Source: Brevibacillus dissolubilis (GTDB lineage: Bacteria; Bacillota; Bacilli; Brevibacillales; Brevibacillaceae). Taken from it: a DNA stretch of 64,000 bases. Each line of letters begins with the position of its first letter. Position 1 is the stretch's first letter. The stretch spans positions 1 through 64,000 of the forward strand of contig NZ_VCNA01000003.1 of NCBI RefSeq assembly GCF_006170445.1, given 5' to 3'. The position numbers and the translations under genes were made by a program. This document shows, one piece after another, positions 52,363-61,045 of the stretch. Below the pieces are notes generated by a model. That model was not told where the DNA came from and did no database searches. It was given only the letters and a program-made list of their open reading frames with translations.

Positions 52363-52368
52363 AGCAGC

Positions 52369-53670
52369 TTACACGGAGCCTGGCTCCACTCCGATGCCGA
52401 TATAATGAAAGCCCATAGCAGTAAGCTCTCTCTCTGGCAAGGCATTGCGGCCATCAAACAGATACGGGCCGCGCATGACACGCAAGACTCTGGACCAGTC
52501 GAGCCGCACATACTCCTTCCATTCCGTAACCAAAATAATCACGTCCGCCTCTTCTGCTGCCGCATAGGCATCGGCTGCATACGTGATCTGCGGATAGACC
52601 TTACGCATGTTGGCGATCGCTACAGGGTCATGCGCACAGATCTCAGCCCCCCGCGCAAGCAGACTGCTGATCAGCGTGTGGGCGGGTGATTCGCGGATAT
52701 CATCTGTGTCAGGTTTAAAAGAAAGCCCCAGGATCGCAATCCGCTTGCCGTGCAGGGTACCAAGCGTCTGCTCCATTTTGCCCAAAAACCACTGCGGCTG
52801 AGTCGCGTTCACCTCGATGGCATGCTCTAAAATGGACATAGGTTGTCCATGCTCGCGGGCCACCTCCAGCAGTGCTCTCGTATCCTTGGGAAAACACGAG
52901 CCGCCATACCCCAGACCCGCACGCAAAAACTCCGGCCCGATCCGCGGGTCCAGCCCCATGCCCAGTGCGATGGTGCTGACATCTGTACCGATGTGATCAC
53001 ACAGGCGGGCCAGCTCGTTCATAAAGGAAATGCGGGTGGCGAGAAACGCATTGGACGCGTATTTGATCATCTCGGCATTGGTGCGAGTCGTACGGACAAC
53101 TGGAGCATGAAAGCCACGATACAGCTCCTCCATCCGTTCGAATGCGGTAGGCTCAGCCGCTCCGAGGATGATCCGTGTCGGTGCGAGTGAATCCTGCAGC
53201 GCCGTCCCCTCCCGCAAAAATTCCGGATTGGTCACGACCATCCATTCTTTTCTGTCCGCGAACATCCCGGCCACCTTGTCTGTTGTACCGACAGGAACAG
53301 TGCTTTTGACAACGATCATCCGGTCACAGTCGCCTTGTGGAAGTGCTGTCCGCAGCTCATCCACCACAGCAAAAAGGTGTGTCAGGTCAGCCTGCCCGCA
53401 TGCCTCACCAGGTGTCCCGACACAGATAAAAATCACATCGGCGTCGCTTACCCCCTCGGTCAGCCGTGTCGTGAACCGAATCATCCCCGCTCTCTGCACT
53501 TCGGCAAGCGATCGATCCACGCCAGGTTCAAAGAAAGGCACTTCCCCTTTTGTCAGCTTGTTGATTTTTGCTTCATCTATATCAATTCCGGTCACGGTAT
53601 GCCCCTTCATAGCGAGCGATACTGCTGTGGTCAATCCGACATACCCGGTGCCGATGACAGCGATCCGCAT
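52369..53670 (-). CDS. UDP-glucose/GDP-mannose 6-dehydrogenase family protein
   Basis: Oxidises UDP-glucose to UDP-glucuronate (TuaD/Ugd type). The 433-residue product has the NAD-binding Rossmann start MRIAVIGTGYVGLTTAVSLA, ICVGTPGEACGQADL near 80, the central dimerisation domain with YASNAFLATRISFMNE near 205, and the catalytic Cys in GYGGSCFPKDTRAL near 250-263. The start at 53670 has GGAGGTG. A glycosyltransferase and a coiled-coil protein gene lie upstream, fitting a role in a cell-surface polysaccharide. Confidence 0.92.
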   Translation of the reverse strand: MRIAVIGTGYVGLTTAVSLAMKGHTVTGIDIDEAKINKLTKGEVPFFEPGVDRSLAEVQRAGMIRFTTRLTEGVSDADVIFICVGTPGEACGQADLTHLFAVVDELRTALPQGDCDRMIVVKSTVPVGTTDKVAGMFADRKEWMVVTNPEFLREGTALQDSLAPTRIILGAAEPTAFERMEELYRGFHAPVVRTTRTNAEMIKYASNAFLATRISFMNELARLCDHIGTDVSTIALGMGLDPRIGPEFLRAGLGYGGSCFPKDTRALLEVAREHGQPMSILEHAIEVNATQPQWFLGKMEQTLGTLHGKRIAILGLSFKPDTDDIRESPAHTLISSLLARGAEICAHDPVAIANMRKVYPQITYAADAYAAAEEADVIILVTEWKEYVRLDWSRVLRVMRGPYLFDGRNALPERELTAMGFHYIGIGVEPGSV

Positions 53671-53835
53671 GGTTTCACCTCCAATCGCACTCCTGCGCAT
53701 TTTTTCGTCTTATCAAAGTTTTTGTCTGTTTACCCTTTTGATGCATCGATCAGCAGATGGTGTGTGTCATAAGGGGATGGTCATCGATCAGACACTGACT
53801 GAGCCAATGGCACGGCTCCAGCCTGTTTCCATGTC

Positions 53836-53866
53836 AAAACGGGTGTTCACTCAAGGAAAACACCCG
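53836..53866 (-). terminator. terminator of the glycosyltransferase gene
   Basis: CGGGTGTT (53840-53847) and AACACCCG (53859-53866) stem with TTTTGAC on the minus strand. Confidence 0.7.
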
Positions 53867-53904
53867 GCTAACACGGTCTATTCGGTTTAACGGTATGGCC
53901 TCTT

Positions 53905-55149
53905 TCATTCCATCGTCTCTCCCGGATCATCTGTTGCTTCCACGTCTGCTGCGCTGCTCTCCGTCGTATGGTACCCGTTCACAGGCTCCTCAGGCTTCTT
54001 CTGCCGCTTCGAGATGATATGCTCGAAAAAAGCCGCATACCGCTCAGCCGTTGCCTCCCAGCTGAACATCTCCGCACGGCTTTTGGCCTGCATGCCCATC
54101 CACATGATCTGCTCGGGTGCTTCCCACAGCCTGTTCCACAGGGCAGGAAGTTCATCTTCCCACTGCTTGGACGGGAGCAAAAAGCCCGATTTTCCGTCTT
54201 CGATCACTTCCCCGATCCCCCCGCTGGTCGAGGAGATGACAGGTTTACCTGCCGCCATCGCTTCGAGGTTACTGCGGCAAAATGATTCTTTTCCCGTCGA
54301 TGGCATCGCTACGATATCGGCGCAGTGGTACAGGTACGGCATCCAGGAAGGCGGCACCATGCCCGTAAAGGTCACCTGATCACGGATCGGTGCCGCCAAG
54401 TTTTCCAAAAGATCCATGTACGTGTTGCGCTTGTTGGAGCCGTAGCTGGGGGCACCGGCCAAAAGCAGTTGGGCATCCGGGTCATTTCTGGCGATGGTCC
54501 GAAAGGCTTGGAGCAGGCGGTGAACCCCTTTTTCCCTCATCAGTCGCCCGGCATACATAAGCACACGGGTGTATGGGGTGAATCCCAGCTTTTCACGGAT
54601 TTTTTCGACACGGGACAGCATGAATTCATCCGGTTCGTAATCGCTCATCTCGACGCCGAGGTGGGCCGCATATACTTTTTCGGCGGGAACCTGATGCTGT
54701 CCGATAAAATAGGAGCGTAAATACTCGCTGTTGGTCAGCATTCCGTCGATTTGGCGGACGACTTTTCGCATTTTGACCGGATCGATCCGCTTGGGAGTGG
54801 CAAACGCGGACGAGTGCATATTCAGAATGATCGGTGTCCGGTAAAATTGCTTGCGGAGTGCCAGGACGTAGCGGGGACGGTTCTCGACGAGGATCACATC
54901 GACCGGCCGTTTTTTCAACTGGCGGATGACCCGTTGCAGATACCCCATCGGATGATCGTAGGTGACGCGGATGTAGTGCAGATCATTGATGGAGGTATGG
55001 CGTGGATATTTTTCACAGGTGCGGGTATAGACATACACGCTATGTTCACGGGCGAGCCGTTTGCTGATTTCTTCTATGTCGTATTCCACCGAGCTGCCAT
55101 TGACAGGTGGGACGGTATACGGACCCGGACTGATGATGGCAATCTTCAT
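53905..55149 (-). CDS. GT4 family glycosyltransferase
   Basis: A 414-residue GT-B transferase. N-terminal acceptor half begins KIAIISPGPYTVPPVNGSS (residues 1-20). The C-terminal donor half has MYAGRLMREKGVHRLLQAF near 200, LLLAGAPSYGS near 228, and the GT4 catalytic EX7E-like stretch PSTGKESFCRSNLEAMAAGKPVISS near 290-315. ATG at 55149 overlaps the stop codon of the upstream coiled-coil gene (ATGA). The sugar and acceptor are unknown; UDP-glucuronate from the downstream dehydrogenase is a possible donor. Confidence 0.87.
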   Translation of the reverse strand: MKIAIISPGPYTVPPVNGSSVEYDIEEISKRLAREHSVYVYTRTCEKYPRHTSINDLHYIRVTYDHPMGYLQRVIRQLKKRPVDVILVENRPRYVLALRKQFYRTPIILNMHSSAFATPKRIDPVKMRKVVRQIDGMLTNSEYLRSYFIGQHQVPAEKVYAAHLGVEMSDYEPDEFMLSRVEKIREKLGFTPYTRVLMYAGRLMREKGVHRLLQAFRTIARNDPDAQLLLAGAPSYGSNKRNTYMDLLENLAAPIRDQVTFTGMVPPSWMPYLYHCADIVAMPSTGKESFCRSNLEAMAAGKPVISSTSGGIGEVIEDGKSGFLLPSKQWEDELPALWNRLWEAPEQIMWMGMQAKSRAEMFSWEATAERYAAFFEHIISKRQKKPEEPVNGYHTTESSAADVEATDDPGETME

Positions 55150-55706
55150 CCCCGATTGGCTTCCCATTCCCTCTTCAGCGACAGAACCACTTGGTAGAGG
55201 TATTCACGCTCTTTCTCCGCTTCTTTTTGGAAAGCGGCGAAGCGGCCTTCGCAGTCGGCAAGCCGTTTTTGCAGATCAGCAACTTGGGTGCTCAGGTGGG
55301 CTACCTGTGTGTGCAGGTCGTGCTGGGTGTTATCGTTGTCGCAGCTCGCGTGATGAGATGGATCGAGCGTGTCGGTTGTATCACTGGTGTGTAATGGCAT
55401 AGATGGTTCAGCTGTTGCTTGTTCGGTTGAATCATGCAGCTGCGGCTGTTCAAGGGCCACTTCTTTGTTCAACCGGGCTTGGTTGATTGCCTGATTCAGA
55501 TGATGCAGTTCGGCATGATCGTAGCTGTTGAGCGGGATCTCGGAGTACGGCCGCTGATTTGAATTCCCGTAGCTCTGCCCCTGTGCCTGTGGTGTATGGC
55601 TTTTTTTCGTCAAATCAATATGACCGACGGCTTCTACCAGTTCAAACGAGCCGCGAAACACGCCGGGATTAATCCATTGGGGTTCTGGCTTTCTGCGCTT
55701 TTCCAT
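55146..55706 (-). CDS. coiled-coil hypothetical protein (186 residues)
   Basis: N-terminal polar, low-complexity part (residues 1-120, many Gln/His/Ser/Thr) and a C-terminal coiled coil at about 128-180 (LHTQVAHLSTQVADLQKRLADCEG...) with heptad Leu/Val. It ends GG-free. ATGA overlap with the glycosyltransferase gene indicates co-translation. It may scaffold or tether the glycosyltransferase. Not recognised. Confidence 0.6.
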   Translation of the reverse strand: MEKRRKPEPQWINPGVFRGSFELVEAVGHIDLTKKSHTPQAQGQSYGNSNQRPYSEIPLNSYDHAELHHLNQAINQARLNKEVALEQPQLHDSTEQATAEPSMPLHTSDTTDTLDPSHHASCDNDNTQHDLHTQVAHLSTQVADLQKRLADCEGRFAAFQKEAEKEREYLYQVVLSLKREWEANRG

Positions 55707-55790
55707 GACTGCCTACCTCCTTTTGCATCGGTATATCATATGTAAGGAGGAGGGGGTAGGGTGCTTGGGCCATTCACCATGTCAGGAAGC

Positions 55791-55822
55791 AAAAAAAGCT
55801 GTGATCCACTAAAGATCACAGC
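55791..55822 (-). terminator. terminator of dnaD
   Basis: GCTGTGATC and GATCACAGC perfect 9-base stem followed by TTTTTTT on the minus strand. Confidence 0.85.
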
Positions 55823-55823
55823 C

Positions 55824-56648
55824 CTATCGACTCTCCCGTGCCATCGACTGGCGACGGAAACGTAAACTGTAGTTGCGTGCTTCTTCGACGTTGGTGATCT
55901 GCTGACGTTGCCACTCTAACAAAATCCGATCAATATAGCGAATATATAATTTCCCGACTGAAACGGCTTCACGCAACGCACAGACGATCAGATCATCTGC
56001 GTATTTGTCCTGCTCCACCCAGATCTGGATCGTCTCCACTTCAATGGGCGAAAGCGGACGGCCAAACGCTTGCTCAAACTGGCTATACAGACCAAGTTCA
56101 GCATCATCGTGGCTGGGAGCGGTATGTCCATTGGCAGTTCGTGGTGCGACAGGAGGATGTCCTGGTGTGAATGCTTGATTTCCTGTACCAGGTGTCGTTA
56201 CTTTCGGGGTATCATACATAGGCGCATAATGGCCGGATGCTTCGTATTGGCCGCTTGCGGCTGCCACTTCAGCCCGCGCATCCGCAATGGCTTCTTTTTG
56301 GAGCATCTGTTCTTTTTTCCAGCATTGATACAGCTTTTGGTAGAGATATTCGAGATTGTAGCTCTCAGAGCGCATCCCAGAATTGGGATCTACACTCTCA
56401 TCTATCGAAATCCACTCATCCTTGAGCAGTTTTTGCAAAAGTTGAATCAGTCGCAGGCTCGGCATGGACAGGCGCTCTTCTAGCTCATGCAAGGCGGGGA
56501 AACGGTTTCCTTCTTGCTGAAATGACAAGAGGTGTATGATCAGCATCATCTCTTCGTCTGTCAACCCCATCCGTTTATACTTTTTGATTAAAAGATTGGA
56601 GACGGATGTGGCGCCTTCTTGGAGTAGTTGGAGAATTTGTCGATCCAT
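55824..56648 (-). CDS. dnaD: primosomal protein DnaD
   Basis: Replication restart and initiation loader. The 274-residue product has the DDBH1 winged-helix N-terminal domain (MGLTDEEMMLIIHLLSFQQEGNRFP near 27-50) and the DDBH2 DnaD domain at about 188-260 (FGRPLSPIEVETIQIWVEQDKY, YIRYIDRILLEWQRQ). The linker (120-185, Pro/Gly/Ala-rich) is longer than usual, as DnaD is typically about 230 residues. It lies immediately after asnS, as in B. subtilis, but a terminator separates them. Confidence 0.9.
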   Translation of the reverse strand: MDRQILQLLQEGATSVSNLLIKKYKRMGLTDEEMMLIIHLLSFQQEGNRFPALHELEERLSMPSLRLIQLLQKLLKDEWISIDESVDPNSGMRSESYNLEYLYQKLYQCWKKEQMLQKEAIADARAEVAAASGQYEASGHYAPMYDTPKVTTPGTGNQAFTPGHPPVAPRTANGHTAPSHDDAELGLYSQFEQAFGRPLSPIEVETIQIWVEQDKYADDLIVCALREAVSVGKLYIRYIDRILLEWQRQQITNVEEARNYSLRFRRQSMARESR

Positions 56649-56702
56649 GTCGTAACTTCACCTCTCCCCTATTATAGCAAGTGTACAACAGATAGCATAG
56701 TA

Positions 56703-56741
56703 AAAAATCACACCCTGTGGCATAAGACCAACAGGGTGTTT
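56703..56741 (-). terminator. terminator of asnS
   Basis: ACACCCTGT and ACAGGGTGT stem (9 bases) with GATTTTTTA on the minus strand. Confidence 0.75.
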
Positions 56742-56755
56742 GTTACCAATGATCA

Positions 56756-58048
56756 TTATGGATAGAGACGATACAGAAGACGTGGGAATGGAATGGATTC
56801 ACGTACGTGCTCCAGACCGCAGATCCACGCGACCGTACGCTCAAGACCGAGACCGAAGCCGGAGTGTGGCACGGTACCATATTTACGCAGGTCGAGGTAC
56901 CATTTGTAGGCTTCCTCGGAGAGTTCATGCTCTTTGAAGCGTTCTGCGAGCAGCTCTGGATCGTCGATACGTTGGCTTCCGCCGATGATTTCGCCGTAGC
57001 CTTCCGGTGCGATCAGGTCTGCGCAGAGTACCACTTCTGGACGGTTTGGATCTGGCTTCATGTAGAAAGCCTTGATCTCCGTCGGGTAGTTGGTGATGAA
57101 CACCGGCATGTCAAAATGCTCCGCAATCGCGGTTTCATCCGGCGCACCGAAGTCGTCGCCCCACTTGATCTCATGCCCTTTTTCCTGCAGGAATTTGATC
57201 GCATCGTCATAGCTGATGCGTGGGAATTCACCTTTTACTTTCTCAAGCTTGGATGTGTCGCGGTCCAGTGCTTTGAGTTCGCGTTGGCAATTTTTCAGAA
57301 CGGACTGCACGACATGGGAGACGAATCTCTCTTGCACGTGCAGGTTTTCTTCGTGATCGACAAACGCCATCTCCGGCTCGATCATCCAGAACTCAATCAA
57401 GTGACGACGGGTTTTGGATTTCTCTGCACGGAAGGTTGGGCCAAAGGAGTACACGCGACCCAGTGCCATCGCAGCCGCTTCCATGTAAAGCTGACCGGAT
57501 TGAGAGAGGTATGCATCTTCCTCGAAGTATTTGGTATGGAACAGGTTGGTTGTTCCCTCAGCAGATGTTGGTGTGAGAATCGGCGGGTCTACTTTGTAGA
57601 AACCGTTTTCGTTAAAGAATTCATATACCGCACGGATGATCTCAGAGCGGATCGCCATCGCTGCACGCTGACGCGGGGAACGCAGCCAAAGGTGACGGTG
57701 ATCCATCAGGAAGTCTACCCCGTGCTCTTTGAGGGAGATTGGGTAGTCCTGTGCGATTTGAATGATCTCAACGCCAGTCACAGTCAGTTCATATCCGCTT
57801 GGTGCACGTTCTTCCGCACGAACGACACCGGTTATGTATAACGAGCTTTCTTGTGTTAACTGTTTTGCATTTTCCCAAGCTTCTTCATTTACTTCCGCTT
57901 TCACGACGACACCTTGAATGAACCCGGAACCGTCGCGCAGTTGGAGGAATTGGATCTTCCCACTACTGCGTTTGTTATAGAGCCAGCAGCCGATTTTGAC
58001 TTCTTCGCCAACGTGCTGCCCGACTTGAGCTATAGTTGTTAACTTCAC
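56756..58048 (-). CDS. asnS: asparaginyl-tRNA synthetase
   Basis: Class IIb synthetase charging tRNA-Asn. The 430-residue product has the OB-fold anticodon domain ([20 protein letters not shown] near 28-47), motif 2 ([25 protein letters not shown] near 210) and motif 3 ([17 protein letters not shown] near 397). [15 protein letters not shown] and the absence of the AspRS-specific insertion support Asn. GTG at 58048 has GGAGGG 8 bases upstream; an ATG at 58063 lies in that site. Full length of the B. subtilis enzyme. Confidence 0.93.
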   Translation of the reverse strand: MKLTTIAQVGQHVGEEVKIGCWLYNKRSSGKIQFLQLRDGSGFIQGVVVKAEVNEEAWENAKQLTQESSLYITGVVRAEERAPSGYELTVTGVEIIQIAQDYPISLKEHGVDFLMDHRHLWLRSPRQRAAMAIRSEIIRAVYEFFNENGFYKVDPPILTPTSAEGTTNLFHTKYFEEDAYLSQSGQLYMEAAAMALGRVYSFGPTFRAEKSKTRRHLIEFWMIEPEMAFVDHEENLHVQERFVSHVVQSVLKNCQRELKALDRDTSKLEKVKGEFPRISYDDAIKFLQEKGHEIKWGDDFGAPDETAIAEHFDMPVFITNYPTEIKAFYMKPDPNRPEVVLCADLIAPEGYGEIIGGSQRIDDPELLAERFKEHELSEEAYKWYLDLRKYGTVPHSGFGLGLERTVAWICGLEHVRESIPFPRLLYRLYP

Positions 58049-58144
58049 TTCATTTCCCTCCATTTGCCTGTGACAGATAGCCTAGATAATTATACTAAAC
58101 GTGGGGTTACAATTCAATTGTGGGGTTTGGGGTGGTGGGTGGTT

Positions 58145-58404
58145 GGGAGGAGGCGGTGGCTTTCCGGTGCGCGCCTTGTTTGAACCACTTCTTGGGAGCG
58201 GGGAATGTCCGCTACAAAAAAAGTCAGGCCGTAAGACCGGGGCAAAATGTTTCGATCCCCCGCTGAGAGGGGACATCTGGGTATGTCAGGAAGTGAGACT
58301 GTTGCCCCTAGGAGATTCGAGGAAGCTGGTTACGTCCTGACTTTTTTCTCCGCTGGGCAGGTGGTTCAAAAGAGGCTTGCATCGGAACGCCACCGCCTCC
58401 TCCC
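58145..58404. repeat. long inverted repeat C
   Basis: Outer arms GGGAGGAGGCGGTGGC (58145-58160) and GCCACCGCCTCCTCCC (58389-58404), a middle pair TTTGAACCAC (58179-58188) / GTGGTTCAAA (58361-58370), an inner pair AAAAAAGTCAGG (from 58217) / CCTGACTTTTTT (58336-58347), and a core GGGGCAA (58239-58245) / TTGCCCC (58302-58308). About 260 bases, no gene. Same nested layout as element D. Confidence 0.8.
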
Positions 58405-58587
58405 ATCCAGCTGTAGTGGGGATAGGGGTAAGAGGAAATAACTGTTGTAGATTTCTAGAGTAACTTTTTTATTCGACTGAGCTTGAGTTTTCCTTTGTCC
58501 ATTGCTTCTGATTGCTTGTTGGTTATTTTTTAGTCTGATAGCAACGTGGTTTAGTTTCGTTAAAGCTTACTTTTCTGCACTGCACTA

Positions 58588-58803
58588 TGCTTCTGTTCTC
58601 TTCTGTTCTGTTCTCTTCTGTTCTGTTCTCTTCTGTTCTCTTCTGTTCTGTTCTATTCTGTTCTATTCTGTTCTATTCTCCTTTCCTCCCCTTTCCTCCC
58701 CTCTCTTTTTCTCTCTTTTTCTCTCTTTTTCTCTCTTTTTCTCTCTTTTTCTCTCTTTTTCTCTCTTTTCCTATCCTTTTCTCTCTTTTCCACTCTTCTT
58801 TTC
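58588..58803. repeat. polypyrimidine microsatellite
   Basis: About 215 bases of almost pure C/T on the plus strand. The first half is a 5-base repeat TTCTG/TTCTC/TTCTA (about 18 units), the second a 10-base repeat TCTCTTTTTC (about 7 units) that grades into degenerate copies. It lies in the gap between asnS and the Nudix gene. Open plus-strand frames through it (VLFCSVLFCS...; FSLFLSFSLF...) are repeat artefacts. Confidence 0.85.
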
Positions 58804-58880
58804 GCTACTCTTCTAATCGCGATACTCCTTGTTTTTACTCACGGCTCCCAGCCTCTAATCTCATTTCCAATTCCCTCGCT

Positions 58881-59420
58881 CTACTTCCCCTCTTCCGTCA
58901 GAACCGTAGCCCGATACCCCACTACATCGTGATTTTCAAACACACAAAAATGCTCATAACACCGCTCGTCAGTAAGCAATGTCGGCAGAATTTTTTGTGC
59001 GTTGGACGCAACGCCAAGATTTTCGGGATTCATAATCCAGCTGATTTCCTTCCAATCGAGGATGCCCTCTTCGAATGCTTTTGGAGTTTCATAGGAGAAA
59101 CCGGGGGAAACATCTGCGATGTAGACATACAGTCCCTCTTTTTCTTGATCCTCATGGTCCTTATTTTTCGGCATCCCATTATGCTCGGTGGGCTCATCCC
59201 AGTGATGGGGCCAGGTGATAAGGCCGCGATATTGAGCGGTTTCGAGAGAGATCCCTGTTTCTTCATAGACTTCTCTTAAGACGCACGCAAGCGGGCTCTC
59301 ATCGGGCTGAAGTTTGCCGCCGACGCCGTTCCAGCGGCCCATCCATGGTGAGCTTTGGCGGTTGAGGAGGAGAATTTGGTTGCCTCTGCGGATAAAACAG
59401 AGCGTGTATTTGAGTCGCAT
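58881..59420 (-). CDS. Nudix hydrolase
   Basis: The 179-residue product carries an intact Nudix box near 33-55: GVGGKLQPDES, then LREVYEETGI (G-x5-E-x7-R-E-U-x-E-E-x-G-U). It begins RLKYTLCFIRRGNQILLLNRQSSPWMGRWN, like MutT-type 8-oxo-dGTP diphosphatases of Bacillales (YtkD/MutTA). Start at 59420 with AAAGGAAG. It lies between aspB and asnS, a position not filled by a Nudix gene in B. subtilis, so it is probably an insertion in the conserved group. Confidence 0.9.
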   Translation of the reverse strand: MRLKYTLCFIRRGNQILLLNRQSSPWMGRWNGVGGKLQPDESPLACVLREVYEETGISLETAQYRGLITWPHHWDEPTEHNGMPKNKDHEDQEKEGLYVYIADVSPGFSYETPKAFEEGILDWKEISWIMNPENLGVASNAQKILPTLLTDERCYEHFCVFENHDVVGYRATVLTEEGK

Positions 59421-59549
59421 AGGTCGACTTCCTTTCCGAAAAAGCATGGCATTGGCACTAAAATTCCTTACGTGGCACTGTACGAACTGGATATTATTTT
59501 CATTGGGATCGTCTTTTGTTTAGATCGGATGCCCCACTTCCTATATAGG

Positions 59550-59579
59550 AAAAGCCTGCCGCGGGATCTGCGACAGGCT
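59550..59579 (-). terminator. terminator of aspB
   Basis: AGCCTG...CAGGCT stem (GC-rich loop with CGCGG) followed by TTTTCC on the minus strand. Confidence 0.65.
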
Positions 59580-59593
59580 CTTTGGCTGTTCTC

Positions 59594-60772
59594 TTACTTG
59601 CCTTCGACGAACTTCTTGATGCGGGCAATCCCCTTTTCCAACTGCTCCATAGAAGCAGCATAAGAGATACGCATGTTGTTGGCTGCGCCAAAGCCACTTC
59701 CTGGGATGACCGCTACTTTTTCCTGTTCAAGCAGGTCTTCCGCCCATTTATCCACGGTGTCGTAGCCTTGTTTTTCCATGGCTTTGCTCACATTCGGGAA
59801 TACGTAGAACGCGCCTTCTGGCTTGAGGCAGGAGATACCGTCAATTTCGTTGAGCAGCTCGACGACGCGGTCGCGACGCTTGACGAATTCGGTTTTCATC
59901 GCTTCGAGTGGCTCTTGTGGACCGGTCAGGGCTGCGAGAGCACCGTACTGAGAAAAAGAGGTCGGGTTGGACGTACTGTGGCTGGAGAGGTCAACCATCG
60001 CTTGGATCAGCTCTTGGTTACCGCATGCATAGCCCATACGCCAGCCGGTCATGGAGTATGGTTTGGACATACCGTTGATGATAACGGTATTCTCATAAGC
60101 TTCTTTGCTAAAAGTAGCAACAGAAACGTGCTCATGACCATCATAGATCAGTTTTTCATAAATTTCGTCGGAAACCATCAAGACATTATGGGAAAGGCAG
60201 ACTTCCACGATCGCTTCCAGCTCTTGGCGGGAATAGATGCTGCCGGTTGGATTGCTCGGGGAGTTAATCACAAGCGCACGGGTACGCGGAGTGATCGCTG
60301 CTTTTACTTGCTCAGCGGTGATTTTGAACTTGTTGTCTTCTTTACCCTCGATGAAAACAGGCACACCTTCTGCCACCTTCACCATCTCTGGGTAGCTCAC
60401 CCAATATGGAATTGGGACGATTACTTCATCTCCTGGGCTCAACAGGGCCATAAACAGGTTAAAGAGAGCGTGTTTACCGCCGTTGGTTACGATGATTTGC
60501 TTGTTGGTGTAGGTAAGGTTGTATTCGTTTTGGAATTTGTCGCTGATTGCTTTCAGCAATTCTGGAATCCCTGCTGTCGCAGTGTACTTGGTTTTGCCTT
60601 CACGCATCGCCTTTTCAGCAGCTTGAATAATGTGCTCCGGTGTGTTGAAATCAGGTTCCCCTGCACCGAGACCCACCACGTCAACACCTTGGCGTTTCAG
60701 TTCATTCGCCTTAGCCGTAATGACAAGGGTCGGAGATGGAGCAAGCACCGTGACTCGTTTGGCAAGATTCAT
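59594..60772 (-). CDS. aspB: aspartate aminotransferase (class I PLP)
   Basis: Transfers the amino group between aspartate and 2-oxoglutarate. The 392-residue product has GLGAGEPDFNTPEHI near 35, TNGGKHALFNLFMAL near 100, NSPSNPTGSIYS near 170, SDEIYEKLIYDG near 200, the Schiff-base Lys in NGMSKPYSMTGWRMG near 233 and the C-terminal Arg in NNMRISYA near 373. The position before asnS and dnaD matches B. subtilis aspB-asnS-dnaD. GGGAGG lies 10 bases before the ATG. Confidence 0.93.
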   Translation of the reverse strand: MNLAKRVTVLAPSPTLVITAKANELKRQGVDVVGLGAGEPDFNTPEHIIQAAEKAMREGKTKYTATAGIPELLKAISDKFQNEYNLTYTNKQIIVTNGGKHALFNLFMALLSPGDEVIVPIPYWVSYPEMVKVAEGVPVFIEGKEDNKFKITAEQVKAAITPRTRALVINSPSNPTGSIYSRQELEAIVEVCLSHNVLMVSDEIYEKLIYDGHEHVSVATFSKEAYENTVIINGMSKPYSMTGWRMGYACGNQELIQAMVDLSSHSTSNPTSFSQYGALAALTGPQEPLEAMKTEFVKRRDRVVELLNEIDGISCLKPEGAFYVFPNVSKAMEKQGYDTVDKWAEDLLEQEKVAVIPGSGFGAANNMRISYAASMEQLEKGIARIKKFVEGK

Positions 60773-60972
60773 AAAGCATGGACCTCCCTGACTGATAACA
60801 TAGTCTTATATGTATGAATGATGTTGGAAAGTGTTTCTACCGTTTAGCCTAACATACCCGCCGATGATTGTATAGACAGGGTCAACTATTTTATGAATAA
60901 CTATACAACGTCTTGTTTAAAAACTTCCTATCCATAAAAAAGTCTGGAACAATAAGCATTTGACGGCGGTAA

Positions 60973-61002
60973 CCCCTCTTATTATAACCAAAGTAAGAGG
61001 GG
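60973..61002 (-). other. hairpin after the decapeptide-repeat gene
   Basis: CCCCTCTTA and TAAGAGGGG perfect 9-base stem, without a T-run. It may stabilise the 3' end of the transcript. The rest of the 60773-60972 interval holds only the aspB promoter region. Confidence 0.45.
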
Positions 61003-61045
61003 CATCGTCGTTGTTTTGCAAAGTTACTTTGATCCCAAGCGGACC

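Noticed and set aside
56807-57841. 344-codon plus-strand frame opposite asnS
   Set aside because: Antisense shadow; asnS is unambiguous on the other strand.
58502-58816. Plus-strand frame with LFCSVLFCS and FSLFLSFS repeats, resembling a membrane protein
   Set aside because: Product of translating the C/T microsatellite; no ribosome binding site, and a second frame over the same bases looks equally membrane-like.
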